Source: Thermococcus sp. (GTDB lineage Archaea; Methanobacteriota_B; Thermococci; Thermococcales; Thermococcaceae). From it: a stretch of 46,139 bases of DNA. The position numbers and the translations under genes are program-made. Under the pieces are notes generated by a model. That model ran no database searches and was not told where the DNA came from. It worked only from the letters and a program-made list of their open reading frames with translations. The stretch is from assembly GCF_027052235.1 (NCBI RefSeq), contig NZ_JALUFF010000030.1:1-46139 (forward strand), read 5' to 3'. This document shows, piece after piece, positions 32,006 to 39,979 of this stretch (the stretch's first letter is position 1; every line of letters starts with the position of its first letter).

Positions 32006-32212
32006 ATGCGAGCCAATAACACCAGGTCCATAATTGGTGCATACCGCAGAAACTATCGTCCCTCAGTAACTTCATTCCTTAAAAGACTAACCGGGTATCT
32101 CGCCGCGACCCTTGTAGTTTACGCCTACGGAAAACCGACTGCGGCATTGATCCTCATAGCATCTCTGATAGTCCTTGACCTCCTGCTAACTTTTGTTTTT
32201 TCCAGAGGATAG
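32006..32212 (+). CDS. Two-helix small membrane protein, island gene 5
   Basis: 68 residues: a basic start (MRANNTRSIIGAYRRNYRPS) and two membrane helices (LTGYLAATLVVYAYG; AALILIASLIVLDLLLTFVF). Ribosome site GGAGGGGG lies before ATG 32006. Last gene of the island unit; a terminator hairpin starts at its stop codon. Its first ~17 codons are duplicated inside island gene 3. Unknown function. Confidence 0.65.
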   Translation: MRANNTRSIIGAYRRNYRPSVTSFLKRLTGYLAATLVVYAYGKPTAALILIASLIVLDLLLTFVFSRG

Positions 32213-32245
32213 GGGGCAATAATTTCACCGCCCTCTCTATTTTTT
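32211..32245 (+). terminator. Intrinsic-type terminator at end of island
   Basis: AGGGGGC (32211-32217) pairs with GCCCTCT (32230-32236, one G-U) and is followed by CTATTTTTT. It marks the end of the island operon before cobT, which lies on the other strand. Confidence 0.55.
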
Positions 32246-32314
32246 GATGAGGTAATCGGCACAAAAGATTTACAAAAAGCTTTGGGAGAAGAAAGGCCGA
32301 ACTGCTAAGGAAAC

Positions 32315-33316
32315 TCACTTCATCTCCATGAGCCTCTGATAGAGCTCCTCCACCTTCTCGCTAACTTCATCCGGCGAGAAGCCGGCCTTCACAGCCAACC
32401 AAGTAGCCCCTCCAGCTCCGACACCCTCCTTGACGTAGCCCCTCTCGTAGTCCCTCAAGCCTTTGAACTCGCTCTTCGAGAAGTCGAGGTCGGCGGAATA
32501 GGTTATTATCCCAATCTCCTTCGCCGTGTCCAAGAAGGTCGCGCTCCTATCGTTGACAACCCACTTCGTTGTGGCTATCATGAAGCGGTCGAGGCTCTCT
32601 CCGAGGGCCTTTAGCAGGGCAGAAACCGCCAACATCTGGGTTCCTCCGGCCAGAACTATCTCCTTCCTGAAGCCTAAAGATAATCCTACCACCGTCGCCA
32701 TCATCGGGTCTCCGAACTGCCTTAAGGCCTCGAGCGGATTATCTTTAAGCTGGCCCTTCTCTATACCCGCTCTCCTGAAGGCCTCGGCTATGACCCTCTC
32801 CTTGAGGCCCTGCGGGTTTTCGGGCGAGGCCGAGCTCGTCCTTGCATCGTATCCGAGCGCCCAGAGAACGGCCTGCGCTGTGGTCGTTCCTCCCGGCGTT
32901 GATTCTCCGATGACGAGCTCTCTGATGGGCAACCTGTTCAGCTCTTCTCCGAAAAGTTTGGCGCCCTTGATTATCTCCCCAAACTCCGGTAAAGCTGGCT
33001 CCTTCCTGAAGTCCCTTCCAACGGCGTTGCTGATGTGGACGTGCGGAACGAGCGGAGCGAGGTAAGTCCCGCCCCTTACAACCAGAACCGGGAAGTTCGC
33101 CAGCTCTTTTGCCGCTTTGGTGATTATTGCCGGCGTTGGGTGCCCCTCAGGTGTTACAGGAATGACGTCAATGGTCAAAGGCTTTTCGTGAAAGAGGTAC
33201 TCGGCATCCGCAACAGGAGTTAGCTTCGTAAGTTCAGGCGTTGCCCCGGCGACACTAATGCCTTTAACGGTGCTTATCTCCGTGTTCCCCAAAACCAGCA
33301 GGAAGAGGCTCTCCAT
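32315..33316 (-). CDS. cobT: CobT, nicotinate-nucleotide:DMB phosphoribosyltransferase (archaeal type)
   Basis: 333 residues of the archaeal CobT/UPF0284 family: [57 protein letters not shown], the [15 protein letters not shown] block and [13 protein letters not shown]. It makes alpha-ribazole phosphate from a base and nicotinate mononucleotide for the lower ligand of cobamides. ATG 33316 has GGTGG upstream; the longer frame to 33418 would run into the cobQ promoter. Divergent from cobQ. Confidence 0.9.
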   Translation of the reverse strand: MESLFLLVLGNTEISTVKGISVAGATPELTKLTPVADAEYLFHEKPLTIDVIPVTPEGHPTPAIITKAAKELANFPVLVVRGGTYLAPLVPHVHISNAVGRDFRKEPALPEFGEIIKGAKLFGEELNRLPIRELVIGESTPGGTTTAQAVLWALGYDARTSSASPENPQGLKERVIAEAFRRAGIEKGQLKDNPLEALRQFGDPMMATVVGLSLGFRKEIVLAGGTQMLAVSALLKALGESLDRFMIATTKWVVNDRSATFLDTAKEIGIITYSADLDFSKSEFKGLRDYERGYVKEGVGAGGATWLAVKAGFSPDEVSEKVEELYQRLMEMK

Positions 33317-33342
33317 TCCAACCACCGCTGGAGGTTTTATCC

Positions 33343-33352
33343 AAGGGTTTAT
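33343..33352 (+). promoter_or_regulatory. cobQ promoter
   Basis: GGTTTATATG, TATA centre about 33348, predicts transcription near 33374, before the CCGGTGGG ribosome site of cobQ at 33374-33381. Confidence 0.5.
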
Positions 33353-33384
33353 ATGGCCTTCGGCCAACGCTCCCCGGTGGGAAA

Positions 33385-34836
33385 ATGGGAAAGGCCCTGA
33401 TGATTCAGGGAACTTCATCGGGAGCAGGCAAATCCCTCCTCGTTACGGCCCTCTGCAGAATCTTCTCCAATCTCGGTTACGAGGTGGTTCCTTTCAAGAG
33501 CCAGAACATGAGCCTGAACTCCGCTCCGAGCATCGAAGGCGGTGAGATAAGCCGTGCCCAGTACCTCCAGGCAATCGCCTGCAGAAAAAAGCCGAGCGTG
33601 AAGTTCAATCCGATTCTGCTCAAGCCCGAGGGAAACATGACAAGTCAGGTCGTCTTTATGGGAAAGCCCATAGGTAGCGTCTCCGCTAAAGATTATATGC
33701 TCTCGCGGAAGGAGGAGCTCTTCCGAAAGGCGATGAAGGTTCTCGACGGGCTGAAGGAGAAGCACGACCTCGTTCTAATCGAAGGCGCCGGCAGTCCGGT
33801 CGAGATAAACCTCAAGGACTACGACATAGCCAACATGCGCGTGGCAAAGCACGCGGGCGCGAAAGTAATTCTCGTTACGGACATAGACCGTGGTGGAAGC
33901 TTCGCCTCGATAGTCGGCACGATGGAGCTTTTGAGCGAGGAGGAGCGGGAACTCGTTACCGGCTTCGTCTTCAACAAGTTCCGCGGTGATGCCTCCCTCC
34001 TAAAGCCGGGCTTTGACTACCTCGAAAAGCGCTACGGGAAGCCGACCCTTGGAGTTATCCCCTACGTCGAGCACCGCCTTCCCGAGGAGGACTCCTTAGC
34101 CGAGTTCCCGAAGGTCAGGGGCGAGCTGCACATTCAAATAATCAAGCTCCCGCACATAAGCAACTTTACCGATTTTGAGCCCCTCCACTGGGCCAACGGT
34201 GTTGACTACGTCACCAGAGCCGAGGAGATAGAGGGCGACGTCATCATAATCCCCGGAAGCAAGAACACGGTCGAGGACTTACTCTGGATGAGGGAGAACG
34301 GCATCGAAGACGCCATCTTAGATGCCCACCGCGAGGGCGCTTTCGTCGTTGGAATCTGCGGCGGCTTCCAGATGCTCGGGGAAGAGATTGTAGACGAAGT
34401 TGAATCGAAGCGCGGAAGAGTTAAGGGCATCGGACTCCTTCCGGCGAAAACGGTATTCATGAGGGAAAAGCGAACGAACCACCTCAAAGCAAGAGTCCTC
34501 TGGGGGCCAGCTGAGGGTATGAGCGTGGAGGGCTACGAGATAAGAATGGGTCGTTCGGTCTCTGAGAGGCCGTTCTCTGTCATAACGTCCGTGAACGGAG
34601 AGAAGACATTCGAACCCGAAGGCGCTATAGGTGAGAGGGCCTTTGGAACCTACCTGCACGGCATCTTCCACAACTTCGCCTTCACGGAGAGATTCCTCAA
34701 CTTTCTGAGGGCTGAAAAGGGCCTTGAGCAGGTTTCGGTCAAGAGGTGGAGCATAGAGGAGGAAATAGAGAAGTTCGCAAGGATTGTGGAGGAGAACCTC
34801 GACGTGGATAGGATTTTAGGTGAGCTTGGACTCTGA
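33385..34836 (+). CDS. cobQ: Cobyric acid synthase CobQ/CbiP
   Basis: 483 residues. The N-terminal dethiobiotin-synthetase-like domain has the P-loop [11 protein letters not shown] (about 9-19) and [13 protein letters not shown]. The C-terminal class I glutamine amidotransferase domain has the nucleophile Cys325 in [11 protein letters not shown] and the His in TYLHGIFHN. It amidates four side chains of adenosylcobyrinate diamide using glutamine and ATP. Presence of cobQ next to salvage genes hints that the cell can use partly amidated precursors. The 3' end overlaps a convergent membrane gene by 21 nt. Confidence 0.95.
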   Translation: MGKALMIQGTSSGAGKSLLVTALCRIFSNLGYEVVPFKSQNMSLNSAPSIEGGEISRAQYLQAIACRKKPSVKFNPILLKPEGNMTSQVVFMGKPIGSVSAKDYMLSRKEELFRKAMKVLDGLKEKHDLVLIEGAGSPVEINLKDYDIANMRVAKHAGAKVILVTDIDRGGSFASIVGTMELLSEEERELVTGFVFNKFRGDASLLKPGFDYLEKRYGKPTLGVIPYVEHRLPEEDSLAEFPKVRGELHIQIIKLPHISNFTDFEPLHWANGVDYVTRAEEIEGDVIIIPGSKNTVEDLLWMRENGIEDAILDAHREGAFVVGICGGFQMLGEEIVDEVESKRGRVKGIGLLPAKTVFMREKRTNHLKARVLWGPAEGMSVEGYEIRMGRSVSERPFSVITSVNGEKTFEPEGAIGERAFGTYLHGIFHNFAFTERFLNFLRAEKGLEQVSVKRWSIEEEIEKFARIVEENLDVDRILGELGL

Positions 34837-35427
34837 GAGCTCTCTAGCCCTTATCTTCAGGAGGTTTTTACGCATCATGTACACGGTTGGGGCCATTGAT
34901 ATAACCGATACGAGGAGTGAAAACCCAAGGGTCGTTGGGATTGGAAACCACAGGAGTAAGAGAACTCCCGTATACCAGGAGAAAAAGTAAAGAAGAGCAC
35001 CGATTACTGGCACGAGAACGGCAACAATCAGGAGGTAGTACACGGAGATTGCAAAGTCAACTGACGTCCTGCGGGATAGCTCAATGAGACAGAAATAACT
35101 TTTAGAAAAGAGCATGGACTTTAGGGTTATTTTCTCACATGACCTCTCGGACTCGGAGACGAGCACTCTGGGGACCACCTTGTTGGCGTCCCTAGCGAAG
35201 AGAAAGAACATTACAAAGAAGAAAACTATCGAGACCCACCCAAGGAGTTTGCTGTGAAGGTAGCACGCCAAATCGAATATACCGATGAGACCAGCTAAAC
35301 CCAAGCTTAACTCCAGTAAGGCCCTTTTAATCTCTGGGGTTCTGTATCTTGCCCGCTTCCATGCGAGCCAGAGGAGGGCAACGATCCCCACAACGAGCAC
35401 GTTCAAGACAAGTAACAGAGCATCCAT
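34816..35427 (-). CDS. Membrane protein of unknown function
   Basis: 203 residues with about six hydrophobic segments ([92 protein letters not shown] and on). A polar central loop ([18 protein letters not shown]) lies about residues 87-107. No recognised family. It is convergent with cobQ and separated from the next minus-strand gene by 47 nt. It is more A/T-rich than its cob neighbours. Confidence 0.65.
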   Translation of the reverse strand: MDALLLVLNVLVVGIVALLWLAWKRARYRTPEIKRALLELSLGLAGLIGIFDLACYLHSKLLGWVSIVFFFVMFFLFARDANKVVPRVLVSESERSCEKITLKSMLFSKSYFCLIELSRRTSVDFAISVYYLLIVAVLVPVIGALLYFFSWYTGVLLLLWFPIPTTLGFSLLVSVISMAPTVYMMRKNLLKIRARELSESKLT

Positions 35428-35474
35428 TTTCGCTCAGTACATTCACACTGTGGAGGGTTAAAAAGGTTTCTCAT

Positions 35475-35687
35475 TTAAAAATAATCCTCCGGCCCCTCAA
35501 GCTCCTTCGGCGGATGCCTCTTCCGCCACCAGAGCTTCAGGCGGAGGTAGGCGTAAAAGCCGAGAAAGATGAGAAGGCCTATCAGGATTAGAACAGCCGC
35601 TATAATGAGGAAACCGAAGAGGAACAGCAGGCCCAGTATTAGAACACCCGCCAGGGCCAGGGCGCCCTTTATTCCCTCTCCCCTCAT
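35475..35687 (-). CDS. Short membrane protein coupled to cobY
   Basis: 70 residues: a long hydrophobic stretch, probably two helices (LALAGVLILGLLFLFGF, IIAAVLILIGLLIFLGF), then a basic, aromatic tail (LRLKLWWRKRHPPKELEGPEDYF). Its ATG overlaps the cobY stop (ATGA), so it is translated with it. Position suggests a membrane partner for corrinoid assembly, since CobS and CbiB are membrane proteins, but nothing in the sequence proves this. Confidence 0.7.
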   Translation of the reverse strand: MRGEGIKGALALAGVLILGLLFLFGFLIIAAVLILIGLLIFLGFYAYLRLKLWWRKRHPPKELEGPEDYF

Positions 35688-36232
35688 CTTCCCACCAGCC
35701 TCGCTATCCTCTCCGCGAGCTTTAAATCCTCCGGCGTGTTCACGTTTAAAGCCAAAAGCGGGTTGCTCAGCTCGAAAAACTTCTCCCCTTCGTCCCCAAC
35801 CGCGTTTAATCCCACTATCGCGTAGTCCCTGTAAACTACAGGCTTCACATCCACCGGAACTCTCTCCAGCGGGAGAACGCCGGTTAAGCTTACCCTCCCC
35901 TCGAAGGCTTTCGCGATTGAACCGATGTCGGAGGCCTTAACGAAGGGCAGATCGGCTGAGACGCTCACAAAGGGCCCGAACTCCCGGAGAAGCCACCTCA
36001 CATCCTCAACGTAGCCACTTCCCGACGTTTCAACGAAGGGAACTCCTTCCCTGAGGCACAGCTCCCTCGTCTTCGGCGTGTTCCTTGAGAGAGCTATGAT
36101 TGTTTCTCCTATTGCTGAAGCTTCCCCATAAACCCTGAGGAGCATCGGCTTTCCTCCGACCCTTAGGACGGGCTTTTCCTTTCCCATTCGGCTCGACTTT
36201 CCACCGGCGAGGATGACTATTGGATAGCTCAT
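35684..36232 (-). CDS. cobY: GTP:adenosylcobinamide-phosphate guanylyltransferase CobY
   Basis: 182 residues, MobA-like nucleotidyltransferase. The signature VILAGGKSSRMGKEKPVLRVGGKPML is at the N-terminus (given here in description: LAGGKSSRMG at 8-17), then VSADLPFVKASDI with the metal Asp. Archaea use CobY in place of bacterial CobU to make adenosylcobinamide-GDP. ATG 36232 gives the family start MSYPIVILAGG; there is no ribosome site and a TTTTAAC box lies about 23 bp upstream, so leaderless translation is likely. Its genomic context (cobQ, cobS, cobT, cbiB) separates it from MobA. Confidence 0.88.
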   Translation of the reverse strand: MSYPIVILAGGKSSRMGKEKPVLRVGGKPMLLRVYGEASAIGETIIALSRNTPKTRELCLREGVPFVETSGSGYVEDVRWLLREFGPFVSVSADLPFVKASDIGSIAKAFEGRVSLTGVLPLERVPVDVKPVVYRDYAIVGLNAVGDEGEKFFELSNPLLALNVNTPEDLKLAERIARLVGR

Positions 36233-36280
36233 GGATTGAGCTTGGGCAAGGGTTAAAAGAACCTTTCCCAAAGGGAGTTC

Positions 36281-37309
36281 ATGAAGGCCGCTGGTGCGTT
36301 CCTTGCAATTATCCTTGCCCTTGTCCTCCTGACCTCAGGATGCCTGGGAAACGGTTCAAGTAAGGAGGCCCAAACGACATCCAGCGTACCACCTATAAGC
36401 GTTGACACGCCCTCAAGCGGTTCAGGAGGGCTATCTTCTCAACAACCTCACTCTAGCGGCCAGTTCAAAATCGGGAGCTGGGCCTACTGGCTCCAGAACG
36501 CGAGTCCAGAGGTTATAGCGGAGAGCGGCTTTGATCTGGTCGTCATTGACTATTCGCGGGACGGAAGCGATGAAACCGCCTATACGCGGGAGGAGATTGA
36601 AAAGCTTAGGAAGGCCGGCGTGATTCCGGTAGCTTACCTCAGCATAGGCGAGGCCGAGGACTACCGCTTTTACTGGAACGAAAGCTGGGCGAAGAACCCT
36701 CCAGAATGGCTCGGCCCGGAGAACCCGGAATGGGAGGGCAACTTCGCTGTGAAGTACTGGAGCGATGAGTGGAAGCGCATCGTCTTTGCGTACCTCGATA
36801 AAATTATTGCCCGGGGCTTTTCCGGCGTTTACCTCGACAAGGTTGACGAGTTCGAGTACTGGAGCGATAAGGGCTACGACGAAAACTGGACGGCAAGGGA
36901 GATGATTGACTTCATCATCGAGATAGCAAACTACACGCGCTCGAAGGCAGGCGAAGACTTTCTCGTAATCCCCCAGAACGGTGAGAGACTGCTTGAATAC
37001 GACGACGGACGGCTTTTGAAAGTCGTCTCCGGCTGGGCGAGCGAGGACGTCTTCTACGACGGCCTTAGGCCGAGTCCGTGGCGGGATGAAAAGATTTCCC
37101 TCCTCGATAGGGTTGCCGAAGCCGGGAAGCTCGTCCTCGTTGTTGACTACGTCGATGACGGAACAGAAAGCCCGGAGAACATGGCAAGGATAAGGGACTT
37201 TGTCGAGCGGGCGAGGAGGGGGGGCTACGTTCCCTACGCGGCGAGAGCGGACAGGGAACTCGACGAGCTGGTGGTGATCCCGGGGGTTCAGCCCCCTACA
37301 GGAAGATAA
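36281..37309 (+). CDS. Lipoprotein, GH114-like (COG2342) TIM-barrel glycosidase
   Basis: 342 residues. Lipobox LLTSGC with Cys21 follows a hydrophobic signal, then a Ser/Thr/Gly-rich linker to about residue 60, so the enzyme is anchored outside the cell. The catalytic domain matches the MJ1477/TM1410 (GH114) family: GSWAYWLQNASPE, DLVVIDYSRDG, VIPVAYLSIGEAEDYR, GFSGVYLDKVDEFEYW and FLVIPQNGE. Relatives cleave alpha-1,4-galactosaminan or similar surface polysaccharides; the true substrate is unknown. Faces cobY divergently; a GGTTAAAAG box between them may serve both. Its 3' end overlaps vapC by 14 nt. Confidence 0.85.
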   Translation: MKAAGAFLAIILALVLLTSGCLGNGSSKEAQTTSSVPPISVDTPSSGSGGLSSQQPHSSGQFKIGSWAYWLQNASPEVIAESGFDLVVIDYSRDGSDETAYTREEIEKLRKAGVIPVAYLSIGEAEDYRFYWNESWAKNPPEWLGPENPEWEGNFAVKYWSDEWKRIVFAYLDKIIARGFSGVYLDKVDEFEYWSDKGYDENWTAREMIDFIIEIANYTRSKAGEDFLVIPQNGERLLEYDDGRLLKVVSGWASEDVFYDGLRPSPWRDEKISLLDRVAEAGKLVLVVDYVDDGTESPENMARIRDFVERARRGGYVPYAARADRELDELVVIPGVQPPTGR

Positions 37310-37676
37310 CCTTTACCGAATACGGAGCCTTCCTAAAATCCTCGTCAATCGTCACAATCGTTAAGCCCTTAGCAAGGGCAACTGCGCACTGATAAGCGTC
37401 ATCGAAGTCCAACCCATACTTCAGGTGGAGTTCCGCAACCTTCTCATACTCCGATTCAGGGAGGGTCACAACTTCGACGTTTGGTAGGACATCTCGAACA
37501 AACTCCAGAAAAATCTCTGGGCGTTTAAGCCTGAAGAGAACCACGCCAATCGAATGGAGAGTAAAATCCGTAATAAAAAGCTCGCCCCGGTGAGAGCTCA
37601 GAAACTGTTTTGCAGTTTCCTTCTTTTCTTGGCCCAGAAGAATTTCAAGGAAGACGTTTGTGTCAATCAGATACAT
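37296..37676 (-). CDS. vapC: PIN-domain toxin VapC
   Basis: 126 residues. PIN acidic residues are visible: Asp in MYLIDTNVFLEIL, Glu mid-chain, Asp in LDFDDAYQCAVAL and Asp in IVTIDEDF. These bind Mg2+ for RNA cleavage, typically tRNA or rRNA. ATG 37676 begins at the conserved YLIDTNVF; a longer frame to 37712 would extend into the antitoxin. It overlaps the antitoxin gene by 14 nt. Confidence 0.92.
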   Translation of the reverse strand: MYLIDTNVFLEILLGQEKKETAKQFLSSHRGELFITDFTLHSIGVVLFRLKRPEIFLEFVRDVLPNVEVVTLPESEYEKVAELHLKYGLDFDDAYQCAVALAKGLTIVTIDEDFRKAPYSVKVIFL

Positions 37677-37878
37677 CGGTTCGCCACTCCAGAGCTTTGT
37701 GCTGGAGTTCAATGGATGTAAGCTTAACGTCTTTCAGCTTTCCCTCCCAGGAGAAAGTGAAACCTCTCTTTTTTTCACCTTTTCTACCGTACTTCTGCAG
37801 AAGAAACTCGGCGTAGTCTAAAAGCTCCCTTCGCGCCTCTGGTGGAAGTTGGGAGAGAACCTTTTCAACGTCCTGCAT
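37663..37878 (-). CDS. vapB: VapB-type antitoxin (DUF2281)
   Basis: 71 residues. MQDVEKVLSQLPPEARRELLDYAEFL is the DUF2281 helix pair, and the C-terminal FTFSWEGKLKD...ELQHKALEWR is the toxin-wrapping segment. ATG 37878 has GCGGTGG upstream. It lies 34 nt after cobS on the same strand and precedes vapC, so the pair is probably transcribed with the cobalamin genes. Confidence 0.88.
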   Translation of the reverse strand: MQDVEKVLSQLPPEARRELLDYAEFLLQKYGRKGEKKRGFTFSWEGKLKDVKLTSIELQHKALEWRTDVSD

Positions 37879-37911
37879 GGTTCCACCGCATGAGTTTAGG
37901 TGGTGCAATAT

Positions 37912-38607
37912 TTAAAGGTAAGCCCACACAAAAGCTAAAACGAGCAGCGTTCCCGTCCTCGTTATTTCCGCGATGGCTCCGAGGCAGTCGCCGTTTATCC
38001 CGCCGAAGTTCCTAAGGGAGAGCCTTATGGTGTACGCGCCGAAGAGGAGACCCGTTATTCCGGCAAGGGCGAGCGGGTTGTAGAGTGCAACCGGGAGATA
38101 GAGGAGCGCGTAGAGGACCGTCCCAACGGCGAACTGCTTTCCGTTCATTCCCTCCATGAAGTACGCTCCTAATCCCTGGCCAAGGGGCTTTTTCGTTGCC
38201 AGTCCAAGGAGGAGGGAAAACTTGGAGTTCAGCTCGGCGAGGTAAAGGGAGTAGAACGGCACCAGCGGGAGCGAATAAACCTGGAGGAATAGGACCATCA
38301 CGACGGCAAAAAGGCCCGCTATTCCAGTGTTGACGTCCTTCATTGCCCTAATCTTCCTTTCGCGGTCGCCTTTGGCCATTATTCCGTCTGCCCAGTCGGC
38401 CAATCCATCGAGATGAAGGAGGCCTATCGTGAAGTAGAGCGCCAGAAGGGCGAGGACGTTCGAGAGTGGCAGCTTGAGGTAAAGGACAAGAACCGGGATG
38501 ACCGAGCTTATTGGGGCGATTAGGGGGATTGCCCATAGCTCCCCCGGAATTTTCTCAAAGTCCCCTTTGGTTGGAATTCTGGTCAGGAAAGGCAGGATGT
38601 CCTTCAC
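37912..38607 (-). CDS. cobS: Adenosylcobinamide-GDP ribazoletransferase CobS
   Basis: 231 residues, about six to seven membrane segments. Family signature [23 protein letters not shown] (Asp-rich, Mg2+ and phosphate binding) is near residue 64, and the C-terminal [17 protein letters not shown] is typical. CobS joins adenosylcobinamide-GDP with alpha-ribazole (phosphate) in the membrane, the last assembly step. GTG 38607 has GAGGTGGG upstream and overlaps the stop of the frameshifted zinc-ribbon gene (GTGA). Confidence 0.95.
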   Translation of the reverse strand: MKDILPFLTRIPTKGDFEKIPGELWAIPLIAPISSVIPVLVLYLKLPLSNVLALLALYFTIGLLHLDGLADWADGIMAKGDRERKIRAMKDVNTGIAGLFAVVMVLFLQVYSLPLVPFYSLYLAELNSKFSLLLGLATKKPLGQGLGAYFMEGMNGKQFAVGTVLYALLYLPVALYNPLALAGITGLLFGAYTIRLSLRNFGGINGDCLGAIAEITRTGTLLVLAFVWAYL

Positions 38608-38860
38608 AGGCCCACCTCTGTCCTCTTCTCCTCAAACTCTTCCCTGAGCCTCGAGAGCTTATCCTCGTCCACGAACGCTAAAACAATGCCGCAGTCGAGG
38701 CAGAGCCAGGGGTAGCTTCGATGAAGGGCCTCAGCAGGCCGGTGGTTCTGCTCTTCCACGGCGGCTGCCAGAAGAACCTCGCGTGGCCGGCCTTTTCAGA
38801 CTTGCTCTTAACCATTGTGCCCCCGCAGATGGGGCACTTCCGGGTCTCAATCCTGCTCAT
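38604..38860 (-). pseudogene. Zinc-ribbon protein gene with one-base frameshift
   Basis: From ATG 38860 the frame gives MSRIETRKCPICGGTMVKSK and continues through LLRPFIE, then drifts into a stop. One base before, in the other frame, YPWLCLDCGIVLAFVDEDKL continues to RTEVGL and a stop that overlaps cobS. Adding one G near 38717-38721 (GAAGGC for GAAGC) restores an ~85-residue protein with CPICG and CLDCG knuckles. The gene overlaps cobZ (14 nt) and cobS, so it is an integral operon member; either it is recently broken or the base is a sequencing error. Confidence 0.75.
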
Positions 38861-39272
38861 CACAACCACCCTCAAAGAGTTTTGTCATGCAGCTGGCTAT
38901 AAACCCTCCTATCGCGTCATCAAGGAAGGGCGGAAGCTCAGCTAAGATCCCGGGCTTCCTCGTGTCGTAGTAGAAGAAGTTGAAGAGCGCCATCTTCCCG
39001 CCTATGTACTCGGCGATGTCAATTCCAATCAGCTCGTCGGCGACGAGGTTAACAGGATCTCCTTCAACCTCAAAGTTCTCCTCAAGGAGGAGCGCGGCCA
39101 TGAGAAGGGATTGGATGTTCATATCATCGAGGTAGCGGAGCATCAGTCTTTCGAGCCTCTTTCTGATTTTATCGTGTTCTCCTCCGACGTAAAGCTCCAT
39201 GGCGGTGTTGAGCATTTTCTCCATCGTTACTCCGTGCTTTTCAAGCCTTTGAAGGAGTTCTTCGGCGTTCAT
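38847..39272 (-). CDS. cobZ: Alpha-ribazole-phosphate phosphatase CobZ (PgpA-like)
   Basis: 141 residues. The C-terminal half has PgpA-family motifs: VADELIGIDIAEYIGGKMALFNF (described: DELIGIDIAEYIGG), FFYYDTRKPGILAELP and LDDAIGGFIASC. In methanogens CobZ of this family removes phosphate from alpha-ribazole phosphate or adenosylcobalamin phosphate. The position beside cobS supports CobZ rather than phosphatidylglycerophosphatase. ATG 39272 overlaps the PIN gene stop by 4 nt. The helical N-terminal ~65 residues are usual for archaeal members. Confidence 0.8.
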   Translation of the reverse strand: MNAEELLQRLEKHGVTMEKMLNTAMELYVGGEHDKIRKRLERLMLRYLDDMNIQSLLMAALLLEENFEVEGDPVNLVADELIGIDIAEYIGGKMALFNFFYYDTRKPGILAELPPFLDDAIGGFIASCMTKLFEGGCDEQD

Positions 39273-39703
39273 AGCAATCCCTCTTTAAGAACAGCAAGAA
39301 GCTCCGAGGGAGAGTATACTTTGAGTTCGCCTTCTATTTTCTCCCTAAGCTTTAGATCTCCGGTGAGAAGGGGAATTTCGAGGGCCATTGCCAGGGCAAC
39401 GTAGGGAACGTCCTTTGGATCAGGGGAGAGTTTTTCTGCCTCCCCGAGCTTCCCTGAGAATATCTCCGGGGGGATCTCGACGGTCTGAGACTTTATTACT
39501 CTCAAGACAAAGTTCAGTTCATTTTCCGTGAGCTTTGTTATCTTCAGGAGTTTCTCCTTCTTTCCCTCAAACTCCTCCCAGAAATAGGCCGGAACGAGGA
39601 ACGTCACTTCTCTAACGACGTGATTCAGCGTGAATATCTCTCTTGAAACCCGCCCACCGTAAAGTGCAGAGAAAACAACGTTGAAATCAAGGACAATCTC
39701 CAT
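39269..39703 (-). CDS. PIN-domain toxin-like ribonuclease
   Basis: 144 residues. VLDFNVVFSALYGG (Asp5-type first acid), a mid-chain Glu, SPDPKDVPYVALAMAL and LLTGDLKLRE give the acidic PIN site, in the variant seen in COG-type archaeal PIN proteins with DxNV start. The ATG follows immediately on the stop of the small helical gene upstream, a toxin-antitoxin arrangement. It ends in ATGA overlap with cobZ, thus inside the cobalamin transcription unit. Confidence 0.85.
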   Translation of the reverse strand: MEIVLDFNVVFSALYGGRVSREIFTLNHVVREVTFLVPAYFWEEFEGKKEKLLKITKLTENELNFVLRVIKSQTVEIPPEIFSGKLGEAEKLSPDPKDVPYVALAMALEIPLLTGDLKLREKIEGELKVYSPSELLAVLKEGLL

Positions 39704-39943
39704 TCAAATCCCCTTATAGCGCTTTGCGAGGGATAGCTTGATCTCATCTTCCAGTTTTTGAGCCTCGTCTTGGTCTTCAATTTTAACCCTCTTCAAAATT
39801 TCCTCAAACGCTTTAGCTTCCTCTATTCTCTCCTGAATCTCCTTGGCCACTTCCACCAGGAGCTTCCTCCGAACGATGGCAAGTGTATCTCTGTCCCAGT
39901 CATCGGGAACGCTGAAGCGTATGACTATTTCACCCTGGCTCAT
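39704..39943 (-). CDS. Putative antitoxin partner of PIN protein
   Basis: 79 residues. A short strand (EIVIRFSVPDDWDRDTLAIV) is followed by a long charged helix (EVAKEIQERIEEAKAFEEIL and on to the basic end LAKRYKGI). It is the size and composition of VapB-like antitoxins of Thermococcales, with GGGTGAGGTT before ATG 39943. No DNA-binding fold can be named with certainty. Confidence 0.7.
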   Translation of the reverse strand: MSQGEIVIRFSVPDDWDRDTLAIVRRKLLVEVAKEIQERIEEAKAFEEILKRVKIEDQDEAQKLEDEIKLSLAKRYKGI

Positions 39944-39979
39944 AACCTCACCCTGGCTTGGGTTATCGTTTCTACTTTA

